In this document: positions 33,209 to 43,417 of the stretch, one piece after another
Layout of the letters: each line of letters begins with the position of its first letter
How positions within the stretch are numbered: position 1 is the first letter of the stretch
DNA from: Modestobacter sp. VKM Ac-2986
GTDB lineage: Bacteria > Actinomycetota > Actinomycetes > Mycobacteriales > Geodermatophilaceae
Reading direction: 5' to 3'
Length of the DNA stretch: 64,000 nucleotides
Assembly: GCF_026967795.1 (NCBI RefSeq)
Contig: NZ_JAPVBH010000001.1
Span: 62,001 to 126,000 of the forward strand
The notes under the pieces: generated by a model
Database searches by the model: none
Seen by the model: only the letters and a program-made list of their open reading frames with translations
What the model was told of the DNA's origin: nothing
Program-made: the position numbers and the translations under genes

Positions 33209-34254
33209 GACGTCGTCCCGAGCCGTGCCAGCCCGTCGGCGATCTTCTCCAGTCCGTCGACGAACCGGATGGAGGGGTTCATCTCGGCCCCGTGCAGGGC
33301 GATGTAGCGCTCCTCCTGCACCGCCGGCATCGTGCTGGTCAGCGGGTCGGCCGCCAGGAAGGACTCCTTGTCGGCCAGCCGGTCACCGGGGAACCGGTCG
33401 CGCAGCAGGTCGCCGAGGACGAGGACCTGCGGGTCGCGCTCGACCACGGTCTCCCAGCCCACGGCGGGCCAGTCCTCGGCCAGGTCGCCGAACACGTTGG
33501 TCGCGCCCACGGTGCTGGCCAGCAGGTCGGCCGAGGCGAAGCCACCGGCGACGTAGGGGCTCTTGGTGTCGGCGAACCAGAACGCCATCGTCACGTCGGA
33601 CTGCTCGATCCGGGCGGTCGCGGCGGCGGCGCGCTCCTGCAGCCGGGTGACCAGCGCCTCGCCGCGGGCCGGGACGTCGAAGACGGCGGCCAGCTCGCGG
33701 ATCTCCTGGTACAGGGCGTCGACCGTGAGCGGGCGGGTGCGCGTGCCGCCGCCGTTGATGCTCCGCCCGTCCTCGCAGTCGGTGGGCGAGAGGTAGGAGT
33801 CGATGCCGGTCTCGGCGAAGCGCGCGCGCTCGGCGACCCCGCCGGTGAGGTAGTGCCGGCCGAAGGAGGCGGTGACGAAGTCCGGGTCGGCCCCGAGGAC
33901 GACCTCGTAGCTCGGCGCGTTGTCGGCCAGCCGGGGCACCGAGGCGTTGGCGTCGGCGAGCTCGGGCAGCACCGGGTCGGTCCAGGAGGCGGTGCCGACG
34001 ACCCGGTCGCCCAGGTCGAGGGAGAGCAAGATCTCCGTGGCGCCCTGGTCGAGGGAGACGACGCGCTGCGGCGGGGCCTCGACCGTCACCTGCTGCCCGC
34101 AGTTGTCCAGCACCAGCGGGTAGGTGGTGCCGCCCTCGCCGGCCTGCGCGGCGCTCGCCTGCGGGACCGGCTCGGAGGCACCGCAGGCGGTGAGCGCGCA
34201 GACGGCGGCGAGGGCGGTGGCGAGGAGGCCGGACCGGCCGATGGGCGTGCTCAT
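33205..34254 (-). CDS. Iron-siderophore ABC transporter binding lipoprotein
   Basis: A 349-residue class III binding protein. A signal peptide ends in the lipobox LTAC (mature CGASEPVPQ). QRVVSLDQGATEILLSLDLGDRVVG begins the first lobe and VGATNVFGDL and EERYIALHGAEMNPSI lie in the second. AGGAG 8 bases upstream serves ATG 34254. An IdeR-like iron box lies about 85 bases upstream, so iron repression of the three-gene operon is likely. Confidence 0.92.
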   Translation of the reverse strand: MSTPIGRSGLLATALAAVCALTACGASEPVPQASAAQAGEGGTTYPLVLDNCGQQVTVEAPPQRVVSLDQGATEILLSLDLGDRVVGTASWTDPVLPELADANASVPRLADNAPSYEVVLGADPDFVTASFGRHYLTGGVAERARFAETGIDSYLSPTDCEDGRSINGGGTRTRPLTVDALYQEIRELAAVFDVPARGEALVTRLQERAAAATARIEQSDVTMAFWFADTKSPYVAGGFASADLLASTVGATNVFGDLAEDWPAVGWETVVERDPQVLVLGDLLRDRFPGDRLADKESFLAADPLTSTMPAVQEERYIALHGAEMNPSIRFVDGLEKIADGLARLGTTS

Positions 34255-34338
34255 GCGGGTGCTCCTGGTGCTCGGTACGGGCGTGCGCCCACCTGCGGGA
34301 CGCCCAGCGGGTCGACACGGCGGACGCCGGCTGCTGGG

Positions 34339-34357
34339 TGAGTGTTGCCTAACCTAA
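34339..34357 (-). promoter_or_regulatory. IdeR/DtxR-type iron box
   Basis: Read on the minus strand, TTAGGTTAGGCAACACTCA matches the known IdeR/DtxR 19-base consensus at 15 positions, with the first 11 bases perfect. It lies upstream of the iron importer operon. Confidence 0.8.
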
Positions 34358-34516
34358 CGCACGCCACCCCGGTCCCCGACCGCCGCTGCGTGATCCGGGC
34401 GACCACCGCCGCGGTGCTGTCCTGACGGGCGGACCGATGAGAAACTGCGCCGTCCGACGTCTGGACGGGTGACGTGACCGGCGCCGGCCGGTCCTGACGC
34501 TGAGGAGCCACCGCAC

Positions 34517-35071
34517 ATGGGCGCGATCAAGGTCCACGAGTTCACCACCGTCGACGGCGTGGTCGACGTCCCGATGTGGACGATGGACTTCGGCTTCCCC
34601 GACGACCTCGCCGCCTCGATCGGCGTGCTGACCGGGTCCTCGACCGGCATCCTGCTGGGTCGCACGACCTTCGAGATGTTCGCCCCGGCCTGGTCGACGC
34701 GCACCGTCGAGGACGACCCGGGCGCGCCGTTCTTCAACGACACCCGCAAGCACGTCGTGAGCTCGACGCTGACCGACGCCGAGTCGGTCTGGCGGAACTC
34801 GACCGTGGTCGGCGGCTACGACGCCAACCGCATCCGGGCGCTCAAGGACGAGGCGGACGGCGACCTGTACGTCAGCGGCAGCGCCACCCTGGTGCGCGCG
34901 CTGCTCGCCGACGGCCTGGTCGACGAGCTGCACCTCTACGTCTACCCGGTGGCCGTGGGCACCGGGATCCGGCTCTTCCCCGAGGGGACGGCGCAGACGC
35001 TGGCGTTGCTGGGCGTGGAGTCGCTGAGCAACGGCGTGGCGCACCTGACCTACGGCCCCGCCGCCGGCTGA
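34517..35071 (+). CDS. RibD C-terminal-domain / dihydrofolate reductase-like protein
   Basis: A 184-residue protein of the YyaP/YwjB group. KVHEFTTVDGVVDVP, GILLGRTTFEMFAPAW, KHVVSSTL, and YVSGSATLVRALLADGLVDELHLYV are typical of the DHFR-like fold with NADPH-binding GRxTFE. GAGGAG lies upstream of ATG 34517. These stand-alone proteins are widespread and mostly uncharacterised; a true riboflavin or folate role is not implied. Confidence 0.85.
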   Translation: MGAIKVHEFTTVDGVVDVPMWTMDFGFPDDLAASIGVLTGSSTGILLGRTTFEMFAPAWSTRTVEDDPGAPFFNDTRKHVVSSTLTDAESVWRNSTVVGGYDANRIRALKDEADGDLYVSGSATLVRALLADGLVDELHLYVYPVAVGTGIRLFPEGTAQTLALLGVESLSNGVAHLTYGPAAG

Positions 35072-35077
35072 CGGCGT

Positions 35078-35109
35078 CCGCCGGGCTCCTGCGCGCAGGG
35101 GCCCGGCGG
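35078..35109. terminator. Hairpin between convergent reductase and argG
   Basis: Bases 35078-35092 pair with 35095-35109 (15 pairs, one G-U), a nearly continuous palindrome. It ends 5 bases before the argG stop, likely a bidirectional terminator. Confidence 0.65.
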
Positions 35110-35114
35110 GTCGC

Positions 35115-36575
<1,461 letters not shown>

Positions 36576-36584
36576 TCACACGAC

Positions 36585-36598
36585 TGCATGATCATGCA
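36585..36598. promoter_or_regulatory. ARG-box-like palindrome upstream of argG
   Basis: TGCATGATCATGCA is a perfect 14-base palindrome. On the minus strand it is followed by TGTGAATAATG, which resembles half of an ArgR box. Two such boxes in tandem upstream of an arg gene are usual for ArgR. Confidence 0.55.
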
Positions 36599-36647
36599 AA
36601 GCGGTGGGGTGTGACCTGCCGGACGACATACGCCCCGGCACGGGGGC

Positions 36648-37139
36648 TCAGGGAGCGGGCGCCTCGCCGGCCTCGGCGACCAGCGGGAAGGCGGCCCGGA
36701 CGCCGGCCTGCTCGAGCGCTGCACCGGCACCGCCGGCGGCCTCGGCGGCGGGCGGGGCGACCAGGACGTCGATGCCGTCACCCTCAGGGCGCTCCCGGGC
36801 GCTGGTGACCAGCCCGGGGTGCTCGGCCAGCAGCCGCCCGGCCTCGGCCCGCAGGTCGGCGGGGCGGAACTCGGTGCGCGCGACGGTCAGCTCGAAGCCC
36901 TCGGCGCTGTCCAGCACCCGCTGCACGGCCGCCGGCGGCTCGCCGAACCAGCGGACGGTGAGCCGCTTGCGGTCCAGGCTGATCCCCGGCGTGCCGTACT
37001 CGGGGGCGTCGGCGGCCGCCTCGGACAGCCGCTCCAGCAGGTCGTAGATCGCTGTCGGCCCACCGGGGTAGGCGACGAACTCGCCGTGCCCGACCGAGCC
37101 GGACGGCGCCTGCTTCCCCGACCCCTTGCGCGCTGCCAT
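36648..37139 (-). CDS. Protein of unknown function
   Basis: A 163-residue soluble protein with no motif I recognise. It begins with a basic, Gly-rich stretch (MAARKGSGKQAPSGS), then GEFVAYPGGPTAIYDLLERL and RKRLTVRWFGEPPAAVQRVL, and ends in an Ala/Glu-rich tail. ATG 37139 has GGAGG 9 bases upstream; codon usage is clearly coding. It is divergent from the SDR gene with only 25 bases between starts. Confidence 0.75.
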   Translation of the reverse strand: MAARKGSGKQAPSGSVGHGEFVAYPGGPTAIYDLLERLSEAAADAPEYGTPGISLDRKRLTVRWFGEPPAAVQRVLDSAEGFELTVARTEFRPADLRAEAGRLLAEHPGLVTSARERPEGDGIDVLVAPPAAEAAGGAGAALEQAGVRAAFPLVAEAGEAPAP

Positions 37140-37164
37140 GCCCGCCATCCTCCACGCTGTGCCC

Positions 37165-37944
37165 ATGGAGCTGTCCGGAGCACGCATCTGGGTCACCGGC
37201 GCCTCGACCGGCATCGGCGCCGCGCTGGCCCGCGAGCTGGCCGACCGCGGCGCCCGGATGGCGATCAGCGCCCGCAGCGCCGACCAGCTGGCCGAGGTGG
37301 CGGCGGGCCGGATGGCCGTCGTCCCGGTCGACGTCACCGACCGGGCGGCCACCGTCGCCGCCGGGCAGGCGGTGCGTGAGGCGCTGGGCGGGCTGGACGT
37401 CGCGGTGCTCAACGCCGGCACCTGGTCGTCGTTCCACGTGGAACCGTGGGACTCCCAGCTGTTCGCCGACCACCTGCAGGTCAACGTGATGGGCGCCGTG
37501 CACACGATGGAGGCCGTCGTCCCGCAGATGATCGCCGCCGGGTCCGGGCGGGTCGTGGGCGTGGCCTCGGTCGCCGGGTACCGCGGCATGCCCGGCTCGG
37601 AGGCCTACAGCGCGGGCAAGGCGGCGCTGATCAACCTGCTGGAGAGCCTCCGCGGGTCGCTGGCCCCGCGCGGGGTCGTCGTCCAGACGGTGAACCCCGG
37701 CTTCGTCGCCACCCGGATGACCGACCGCAACCGCTTCCCCATGCCGTTCAAGGTCAGCGCCGAGGCCGCCGCGCGCACCATCGCCGACGGCATCGCCCGC
37801 GACCGCGCCGAGATCGTCTTCCCGCTGCCGATGGCGGTGCTGATGAAGGTCGTCCGGGTGCTACCGGTCAACGTCTGGACGGCGCTGACGGCGGCGATGG
37901 CCCGACGGGGGCTGCACGGCGGGCCGGAGCGTCGGCAGGGCTGA
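37165..37944 (+). CDS. Short-chain dehydrogenase/reductase (classical SDR)
   Basis: A 259-residue NAD(P)-dependent oxidoreductase. The cofactor motif is WVTGASTGIGAALA, then DVAVLNAG, active-site Ser in VGVASVAGY, and YSAGKAAL with catalytic Tyr and Lys. The C-terminus has a hydrophobic LPMAVLMKVVRVLPVNV, suggesting membrane association. ATG 37165 is chosen by homology; no clear ribosome-binding site is seen. A parS-like site lies inside the gene. Confidence 0.88.
   Translation: MELSGARIWVTGASTGIGAALARELADRGARMAISARSADQLAEVAAGRMAVVPVDVTDRAATVAAGQAVREALGGLDVAVLNAGTWSSFHVEPWDSQLFADHLQVNVMGAVHTMEAVVPQMIAAGSGRVVGVASVAGYRGMPGSEAYSAGKAALINLLESLRGSLAPRGVVVQTVNPGFVATRMTDRNRFPMPFKVSAEAAARTIADGIARDRAEIVFPLPMAVLMKVVRVLPVNVWTALTAAMARRGLHGGPERRQG
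37431..37444. other. parS-like ParB-binding site 2
   Basis: GTTCCACGTGGAAC lies within the SDR gene, read there as part of SFHVEP, a different reading frame from copy 1. The DNA word rather than the protein is therefore conserved. Confidence 0.7.
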
Positions 37945-38051
37945 GCCACCCCGCCGACCGGTGGGCCGCCCCGGGGCGCGGTGAACCGGTCGGTCAGGGA
38001 GCTCGACCCGCGCGGTCGGGCGCCGTCGGTCTAGGCTCCGGCCACACACAC

Positions 38052-38131
38052 GACAGGGGAGCGCCTTGGCGCTGAGAGTGCGGGAGACCGCAGACCCTCG
38101 AACCTGATCCGGGTCATGCCGGCGCAGGGAG
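38052..38131 (+). ncRNA. TPP riboswitch (THI element) before the thiamine importer
   Basis: GGGGAGCGCC, CGCTGAGAGTGCGGGAGACC, ACCCTCGAACCTGATCCGGG and TCATGCCGGCGCAGGGA are the conserved parts of the TPP aptamer in the right order. The ribosome-binding site GGAGGA (38135-38140) of the next gene follows directly, which favours translational control. A TAGGCT at 38032 could be the -10 element. Confidence 0.95.
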
Positions 38132-38145
38132 TCTGGAGGAGCACC

Positions 38146-38754
38146 ATGGCCGAGAAGGCCGTCCGACCGATCGACGCTGCCCCCGGGACGTCCTCGTGGC
38201 GCACCGTCGACATCATCGTCACCGCCGTGCTGGGCGTGGCCTTCGGCCTCGTCTTCTGGCTGTGGGCCCTGGTCTTCGCGGCCACGGGTCCCGCGTTCGC
38301 CGGCTTCCCGCCCGCCCAGGCGGTGCTCTACGGCGTCTTCCTGCTGCCCGCGGTGGTCGCACCGCTCGTCGTCCGCAAGCCGGGCGCGGCGGTGTTCGCC
38401 GAGCTGGTCGGCGCCGTCGTCGAGGCGCTGCTCGGCTCGCACTTCGGCAGCACCGTCATCCTCTACGGCCTGCTCCAGGGCCTGGCCGCCGAGCTGGGCT
38501 TCGCCGCGTTCCGCTACCGCCGCTTCGGCTGGCTGCAGGCGCTGCTGGCCGCGGCGCTGGCCGGGCTGGCCGCCACGTTCCTGGACTTCGGCTACTACTA
38601 CCCGGACTGGACCGTGGGCTGGAAGACGGTCTACCTGCTGCTGGTCGTCAGCAGCACCGTGGTGATCGCCGGCATCGGCGGCATGGCGCTGACCCGCGCG
38701 CTGCGCGCCAGCGGCGCGCTGTCCTCCTTCACCTCCGGCCGCACTCGCGCATGA
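38146..38754 (+). CDS. ykoE: ECF transporter S component, thiamine/HMP type (YkoE)
   Basis: A 202-residue membrane protein with five to six helices, beginning with a short polar tail and WRTVDIIVTAVLGVAFGLVFWLW. AVFAELVGAVVEALLGSHFG and YYYPDWTVGWKTVY match the YkoE family, whose members bind thiamine or hydroxymethylpyrimidine. It sits right behind a TPP riboswitch and begins a three-gene ykoE-ykoD-ykoC operon. ATG 38146 follows GGAGGA. Confidence 0.92.
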   Translation: MAEKAVRPIDAAPGTSSWRTVDIIVTAVLGVAFGLVFWLWALVFAATGPAFAGFPPAQAVLYGVFLLPAVVAPLVVRKPGAAVFAELVGAVVEALLGSHFGSTVILYGLLQGLAAELGFAAFRYRRFGWLQALLAAALAGLAATFLDFGYYYPDWTVGWKTVYLLLVVSSTVVIAGIGGMALTRALRASGALSSFTSGRTRA

Positions 38755-40139
38755 CGGCGCCGGCCGCACTGCGGCTGGCCGGCTGGGGGTTCCGCCACGC
38801 GACCCGCGAGGCGTGGGCGGTGCGGGACGTCGACCTGACGGTGGCCCCCGGTGAGCGCGTGCTGCTCACCGGGGCCTCCGGCTCGGGCAAGTCGACCCTG
38901 CTGCGGGCCCTCGGTGGCCTGCTGGACCCCGAGGCCGGCGACCCCATCGGTGAGCTGACCGTCGACGGCGCCGTGCCCGACCGGCGGCGGCAGCGGGTCG
39001 GCATGGTCTTCCAGGACCCGGACTCCCAGCTGGTGATGACCCGGGCCGGGGACGACGTGGCCTTCGGGCTGGAGAACACCGGCACCCCACCGGCGCTGAT
39101 CTGGCCGGCGGTGGACGCCGCGCTGGACGCCGTCGGCTTCGACCTCGGCCGCGACCGGGCCACCGGCGCGCTGTCCGGCGGGCAGAAGCAGCGGCTGGTG
39201 CTGGCCGGTGCCCTGGCCGCCCGGCCGGGGCTGCTGCTGCTCGACGAGCCGACCGCCCAGCTCGACCCGGACGGTGCGGCCCAGGTGCGCACCGCGGTGC
39301 TGCGGGCCGTCGACGCCCGGGACGCCACGCTGGTCGTGGTCGACCACGACGTCGAGTCGTGGCTGCCGCTGGTCGACCGGGTGGTGGAGCTGCTGCCCGG
39401 CGGCGGCACCGTCGAGCACGGCCGGGACTGGCGGCCGGCGCCCCCGCGGCTGCCCGCGCGGCAGCAGCACCCCCCCGGCGAGCAGCTGCTGGCCACCGAG
39501 GGAGCCGGGTACACCCACCGCGGCAGCGACGCCCCCGGGCTGCTGCCCACCGACGTCGTCCTGCGCGCGGGCCGGACGCTGGCCGTCACCGGCCCGAACG
39601 GCACCGGCAAGTCCACGCTGGCGCTGCTGCTGGCCGGCCTGCGGGCGCCGACCACCGGCCGGGTGACCGCCGGCCCGGCGCTCACCACGGGGCTGCGCCG
39701 CCCGGAGCGGCCGCCGCACCGGTGGCGGGCGGGTGAGCTGGTGCAGCGGATCGGCACGGTGTTCCAGCAGCCCGAGCACCAGTTCCTCACCGGCCGGGTC
39801 CGCGACGAGCTGTCCCTGGGCGCCGGTGACACCGCGCGTGCCGAGGAGCTGATGGAGCGGCTCGGGCTGGCCGCGCTCGCCGAGGCCAACCCGTTCACCC
39901 TCTCCGGCGGCCAGCAGCGGCGGCTGTCGGTGGCGACCGCGCTGGCCACCGACCCGCGGGTGCTGGTGCTCGACGAGCCCACCTTCGGCCAGGACCGGGA
40001 GACCTGGGCGGAGCTGGTGGCGCTGCTGGCCGAGCAGCAGGACGGCGACCGGGCGCTGTGCCTGGTCACCCACGACGCCGGCGTGGTCACCGCGCTCGCC
40101 GACGACGTGCTGGCGCTGGGCGCGGCGGTGGCCGCGTGA
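38751..40139 (+). CDS. ykoD: ECF transporter, fused double ATPase (YkoD)
   Basis: A 462-residue protein with two ABC ATPase halves. Half one: Walker A GASGSGKST, signature LSGGQKQRLVLAGAL, Walker B LLLLDEPTAQLD. Half two: GPNGTGKST, LSGGQQRRLSVATAL, VLVLDEPTFGQD. ATG 38751 overlaps ykoE as ATGA. Such a fusion replaces separate EcfA and EcfA' subunits. Confidence 0.93.
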   Translation: MTAPAALRLAGWGFRHATREAWAVRDVDLTVAPGERVLLTGASGSGKSTLLRALGGLLDPEAGDPIGELTVDGAVPDRRRQRVGMVFQDPDSQLVMTRAGDDVAFGLENTGTPPALIWPAVDAALDAVGFDLGRDRATGALSGGQKQRLVLAGALAARPGLLLLDEPTAQLDPDGAAQVRTAVLRAVDARDATLVVVDHDVESWLPLVDRVVELLPGGGTVEHGRDWRPAPPRLPARQQHPPGEQLLATEGAGYTHRGSDAPGLLPTDVVLRAGRTLAVTGPNGTGKSTLALLLAGLRAPTTGRVTAGPALTTGLRRPERPPHRWRAGELVQRIGTVFQQPEHQFLTGRVRDELSLGAGDTARAEELMERLGLAALAEANPFTLSGGQQRRLSVATALATDPRVLVLDEPTFGQDRETWAELVALLAEQQDGDRALCLVTHDAGVVTALADDVLALGAAVAA

Positions 40140-40903
40140 GCCTGCCCCTGGCGCTCGGCCCGGCCCGGCCGGTGCCGCTGTCGGCGGTCAACCCGGTCGC
40201 GCAGCTGACCGCGATCGTGGTGGTCACCGTCGTGCTGCTGGTGAGCGGTGACCTGGTCACCCCGGCGGTGCTGCTGGCCGCGGAGCTCGCGCTGCTGCCG
40301 GCGGCCGGCCTGACCCGCCCCGGCGACGTCCTGCGGCGCACCTGGCCGCTGCTGCTCAGCGCGGTCGGGGTCGCCTGGGTCAACGTGGCGTTCGGGTCGC
40401 TGTCCGGCGCGGACGCGTGGGTGAGCGGCGCGACCTGGGGGCTGCGGGTCGTCGCCCTGTCGCTGCCGGGCATCCTGCTGGTGGCCTCGACCGACCCGGT
40501 GCGGCTTGCCGACGCGCTGACCCTGCACTGGCGGGTGCCGACCCGGTTCGCCTACGGCGCGCTGGCCGCGCTGCGGCTGGTACCGCTGCTGGCCGCGGAG
40601 TTCGAGACGATCCGGCTGGCCCGCCGCGCCCGCGGGGTGGACGCCGGCGCGAGCCCGGTCGCCCACGCCCGGCTGCTGGCGAGCACGTCGTTCGCGCTGC
40701 TGGTCGGGGCGATCCGGCGGGGCACCCGGCTGGCCACGGCGATGGACGCCCGCGGCTTCGACTCCGGCACCGTCCGCACCAACGCCCGCGGCTCACAGCT
40801 GCGCCCGCAGGACACCGCCTTCGTCGTCGCCGTGGTGCTCGTCTGCGCCGCCGCGCTCACCGCGAGCGTGCTCACCGGCCACTGGGACGCCGCCCTCGGC
40901 TGA
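40136..40903 (+). CDS. ykoC: ECF transporter T component (YkoC)
   Basis: A 255-residue membrane protein with about five helices. Two Ala-Arg-Gly coupling motifs that contact the ATPases are visible in RLARRARGVDA and TAMDARGFDSG. GTG 40136 overlaps ykoD as GTGA. With YkoE and YkoD it completes the thiamine-precursor importer. Confidence 0.92.
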   Translation: MSLPLALGPARPVPLSAVNPVAQLTAIVVVTVVLLVSGDLVTPAVLLAAELALLPAAGLTRPGDVLRRTWPLLLSAVGVAWVNVAFGSLSGADAWVSGATWGLRVVALSLPGILLVASTDPVRLADALTLHWRVPTRFAYGALAALRLVPLLAAEFETIRLARRARGVDAGASPVAHARLLASTSFALLVGAIRRGTRLATAMDARGFDSGTVRTNARGSQLRPQDTAFVVAVVLVCAAALTASVLTGHWDAALG

Positions 40904-40928
40904 CCGCCGTCCACGGTCCCGGGGAGGT

Positions 40929-40992
40929 CGACCCGCCCGGTGCAGGGTCCAGCCGCTTGCGCCGGCGGCTGGACCCTGTCTGCGGCGGGTCG
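40929..40992. terminator. Two-part hairpin between convergent operons
   Basis: An inner 14-bp stem (40943-40956 with 40965-40978, 8-base loop) and an outer 9-bp stem (40929-40937 with 40984-40992) are separated by symmetric 5-base bulges. It lies between ykoC and the convergent membrane-protein gene. Confidence 0.7.
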
Positions 40993-41009
40993 AGCCGGGC
41001 CGGGTCCCG

Positions 41010-42560
41010 TCAGTCGGGCTGCCCGGAGGTGAGGACGGCGAACGCGGCCAGCGCCGCCGACCAGCCGAGCTGGACGGCCACCAGCCACCACGGCACCGCG
41101 CCGAGCAGCAGGGCCAGCCCGACCGGCACGGTGCCCAGCACCCCGACGTCCGGGCCGCGCACCAGGGTCGCGCCGACCCCGGTCGGCAGCGCGCCCATCG
41201 GTGAGGACACCACCGGGCCCGACCAGTCCAGGTCGGGGCGGTAGCCGGCGCGCACCGCCGCGCCGGCCCAGGCCGGGGCGGCCGCGACCCCCAGGGCCAG
41301 CCAGGCCACCGGCGAGCCCGCGCCCTGCCCGACCAGCAGCGCCGAGACCCCGAGGACGACGGCGAGGACGGCGACCGGCACCACCGCCCGGCAGCGGACG
41401 ACGACCTCGGCGGCCAGCGGCAGCGACCGGTCGGCACCGGGTGCGGACGACGCCCGGCGGCTGGGCTCCCCCACCGCCGTCGCCGCGGTCCACCAGCCGA
41501 GCACCACGGCCACCGCCACCAGCGCCGGCAGCTCGCCGAGCCCCTGGGTGCGGGCGGCGAGCACGGGCAGCGCCGCCCCCACGGCCAGCTGCCCCCAGCG
41601 CCACGGCGAGCGGGCCAGCACTGCGAGGTCACCGGCGACGACGGCGTGCTCGGCCCGGCGCACCCACCGCCCGTGCAGCGCCCGGCGCGGACGGCGCACC
41701 GGGCTGCGCAGTGCGCGGCCGATCTCCCGGGTGTCCAGGGAGAACACCGAGGCGGTCGCGTACTGCACGGTCTCCCCCGACGCCCGCAGCGCAGCGGCGG
41801 ACAGCTGTTCCAGCCGGCGGTCGGCGCGCACGACCGCCAGCACGGCGCCGGCGCCCAGCACCAGCAGCAGCGCCGCTGCCGCCCCCCACGGCAGCGCCGG
41901 CCCGGCCGGCCAGGCCACCCGGGCACCCGCCGCCGCGGCCAGGCAGCCGACCACCGGCGGGAGGACCAGCGTGGCCGCCACCACGCCCCCGGCGGCGGCA
42001 GGCACCCAGCGGGTGCCGCTCCCGGCCTGCCGGACGACGAGCGCGCCGACCGCGACCACCGCGAGCAGCCCGCCGGCGACCAGCCCGGTGAGCACCCCGC
42101 CGAGCGTCCGGGTCGCGGTGAGCGCCACCGGCAGCGCGACGCCGACCGCCACGGCGGCGGCCAGCCCCAGTCCCCGGCGCAGCTCCCCGCGCAGCAGCGC
42201 GCGGCGGCCGGCCGGCAGCGGCAGCCACCAGGCGGCCACGCCCGGGGTCGCGCTGACCGGCCCGAGCCGGGCGAACAGGGCGACCAGCCCGGCCGCCACC
42301 GCCACGGCGACCGCGGTCGCGGTCAGCCCGCCCGGCAGCACCGCCGCGGGGACCGGCGGCCGGGCGGCGATCTGCTCCTGGAGCCCGGAGACCAGCCCAC
42401 CGCCCACCGCGACCGCGATCGCGGCCGAGGTCAGCCCGGAGGTCAGGTCACCGAGCCGGGTCCACCAGCGGGTGTCGGCGCGGGCCGCGGTGGCCCGCCG
42501 GGTGAACCGGCGGACGGCGGCGCCGTCCCACTCCTCCGCCGTCCGCGCCAGGACCGCCAT
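41010..42560 (-). CDS. Large polytopic membrane protein, DUF6297-like (ABC exporter partner)
   Basis: A 516-residue membrane protein with roughly ten to twelve hydrophobic segments in an Ala/Val/Leu-rich background. The N-terminus is cytoplasmic and charged (WDGAAVRRFTRRATAARADTRWW), and a mid-protein soluble loop contains RALRSPVRRPRRALHGRWVRRAE. ATG 42560 shares one base with the ATPase stop. Coupling to an ABC ATPase suggests an export or regulatory channel. I place it with actinobacterial DUF6297 proteins from memory; substrate unknown. Confidence 0.8.
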   Translation of the reverse strand: MAVLARTAEEWDGAAVRRFTRRATAARADTRWWTRLGDLTSGLTSAAIAVAVGGGLVSGLQEQIAARPPVPAAVLPGGLTATAVAVAVAAGLVALFARLGPVSATPGVAAWWLPLPAGRRALLRGELRRGLGLAAAVAVGVALPVALTATRTLGGVLTGLVAGGLLAVVAVGALVVRQAGSGTRWVPAAAGGVVAATLVLPPVVGCLAAAAGARVAWPAGPALPWGAAAALLLVLGAGAVLAVVRADRRLEQLSAAALRASGETVQYATASVFSLDTREIGRALRSPVRRPRRALHGRWVRRAEHAVVAGDLAVLARSPWRWGQLAVGAALPVLAARTQGLGELPALVAVAVVLGWWTAATAVGEPSRRASSAPGADRSLPLAAEVVVRCRAVVPVAVLAVVLGVSALLVGQGAGSPVAWLALGVAAAPAWAGAAVRAGYRPDLDWSGPVVSSPMGALPTGVGATLVRGPDVGVLGTVPVGLALLLGAVPWWLVAVQLGWSAALAAFAVLTSGQPD

Positions 42561-43246
42561 CAGTCCTCGCGCAGCTCGGCGACCGCGTCCGCGGGCTCGA
42601 CCAGCCGGCACTCGTCGTCGCCGACCACCAGCACCGCGTCGGCGAGCGTGTCCAGGAAGGCCGGGTCGTGCGAGGCGAACAGCACGGTGGCGCCCGCGGC
42701 CACCAGGGCCGCCAGCCGGTCGGCCAGCGCGCGGCGCATGACGGTGTCCAGCCGGCGCTCGGGCTCGTCGAGCACCAGCAGCCGGGCCGGGCGCACGAGC
42801 GCCCCGGCCAGCGCCAGCCGCCGCCGCTGCCCCGAGGACAGCGCCGAGGGCAGCGCACCGGCCCGCTCGGTGAGCCCGAAGGCGGCCAGCTCGTCGGCCA
42901 CGACCTGTTCCGCGTCGACGACGCCGTGCGCCCGCGCGGTGAGCAGCAGGTGCTCCGCGCCGGTGAGCGAGGGGAAGAACGCGTCGTCGTCCAGCACGCC
43001 GGCGACGGCGCGGCGGAAGTCGGCGGATCGCTCGTCGACCGGCTGCCCGGCGAAGGTGACCGTGCCGGCCAGCGCGGGCAGCAGGCCGACCATCGTCTGC
43101 AGAACGGTGGACTTGCCGGCCCCGTTCGGGCCGACCAGCCCCACGGCGGTGCCCGGCAGCATGGCCAGCGAGACCGGCGCGCAGACCGGCTCCCCGCCGT
43201 AGCCGACCGACAGCCCGTCGGTGGCCACCAGCGGCTCGTCGGTCAC
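42560..43246 (-). CDS. ABC transporter ATPase, exporter type
   Basis: A 228-residue ATPase. Walker A is GPNGAGKST, the signature is degenerate (LSSGQRRRLALAGAL instead of LSGGQ), Walker B is LLVLDEPERRLD and the switch His is in FASHDPAF. GTG 43246 is the start. Its partner is the large membrane protein downstream. It is divergent from the thiO riboswitch leader, but nothing shows a thiamine role. Confidence 0.88.
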   Translation of the reverse strand: MTDEPLVATDGLSVGYGGEPVCAPVSLAMLPGTAVGLVGPNGAGKSTVLQTMVGLLPALAGTVTFAGQPVDERSADFRRAVAGVLDDDAFFPSLTGAEHLLLTARAHGVVDAEQVVADELAAFGLTERAGALPSALSSGQRRRLALAGALVRPARLLVLDEPERRLDTVMRRALADRLAALVAAGATVLFASHDPAFLDTLADAVLVVGDDECRLVEPADAVAELRED

Positions 43247-43326
43247 CGGACGGTCCCGTCCTGTAAGGGCACGGAGAGCACCCTACGGACCGGGCTATGG
43301 TGGCCGGGCACGGCTCGCGGCCGTGT

Positions 43327-43410
43327 GCGGGAGCTCGGCGGGACCGGGCTGAGAGGGTGGCTGACGCGCCGCCGACCGCCTGGACCTGCCGGGTAATGCC
43401 GGCGTTGGGA
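43327..43410 (+). ncRNA. TPP riboswitch before thiO
   Basis: GCGGGAGCTCGG, GGGCTGAGAGGGTGG, GACCGCCTGGACCTGCCGGG and TAATGCCGGCGTTGGGA are the ordered TPP aptamer segments. The last GGGAGC also acts as ribosome-binding site for GTG 43418, so ligand binding would directly hide it. Confidence 0.95.
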
Positions 43411-43417
43411 GCAGCCC

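Noticed and set aside
29982-33650. A 1,222-codon open frame on the plus strand
   Set aside because: It overlaps mntH in another frame and the iron importer in antisense; composition is Arg/Pro/Ala-rich without motifs.
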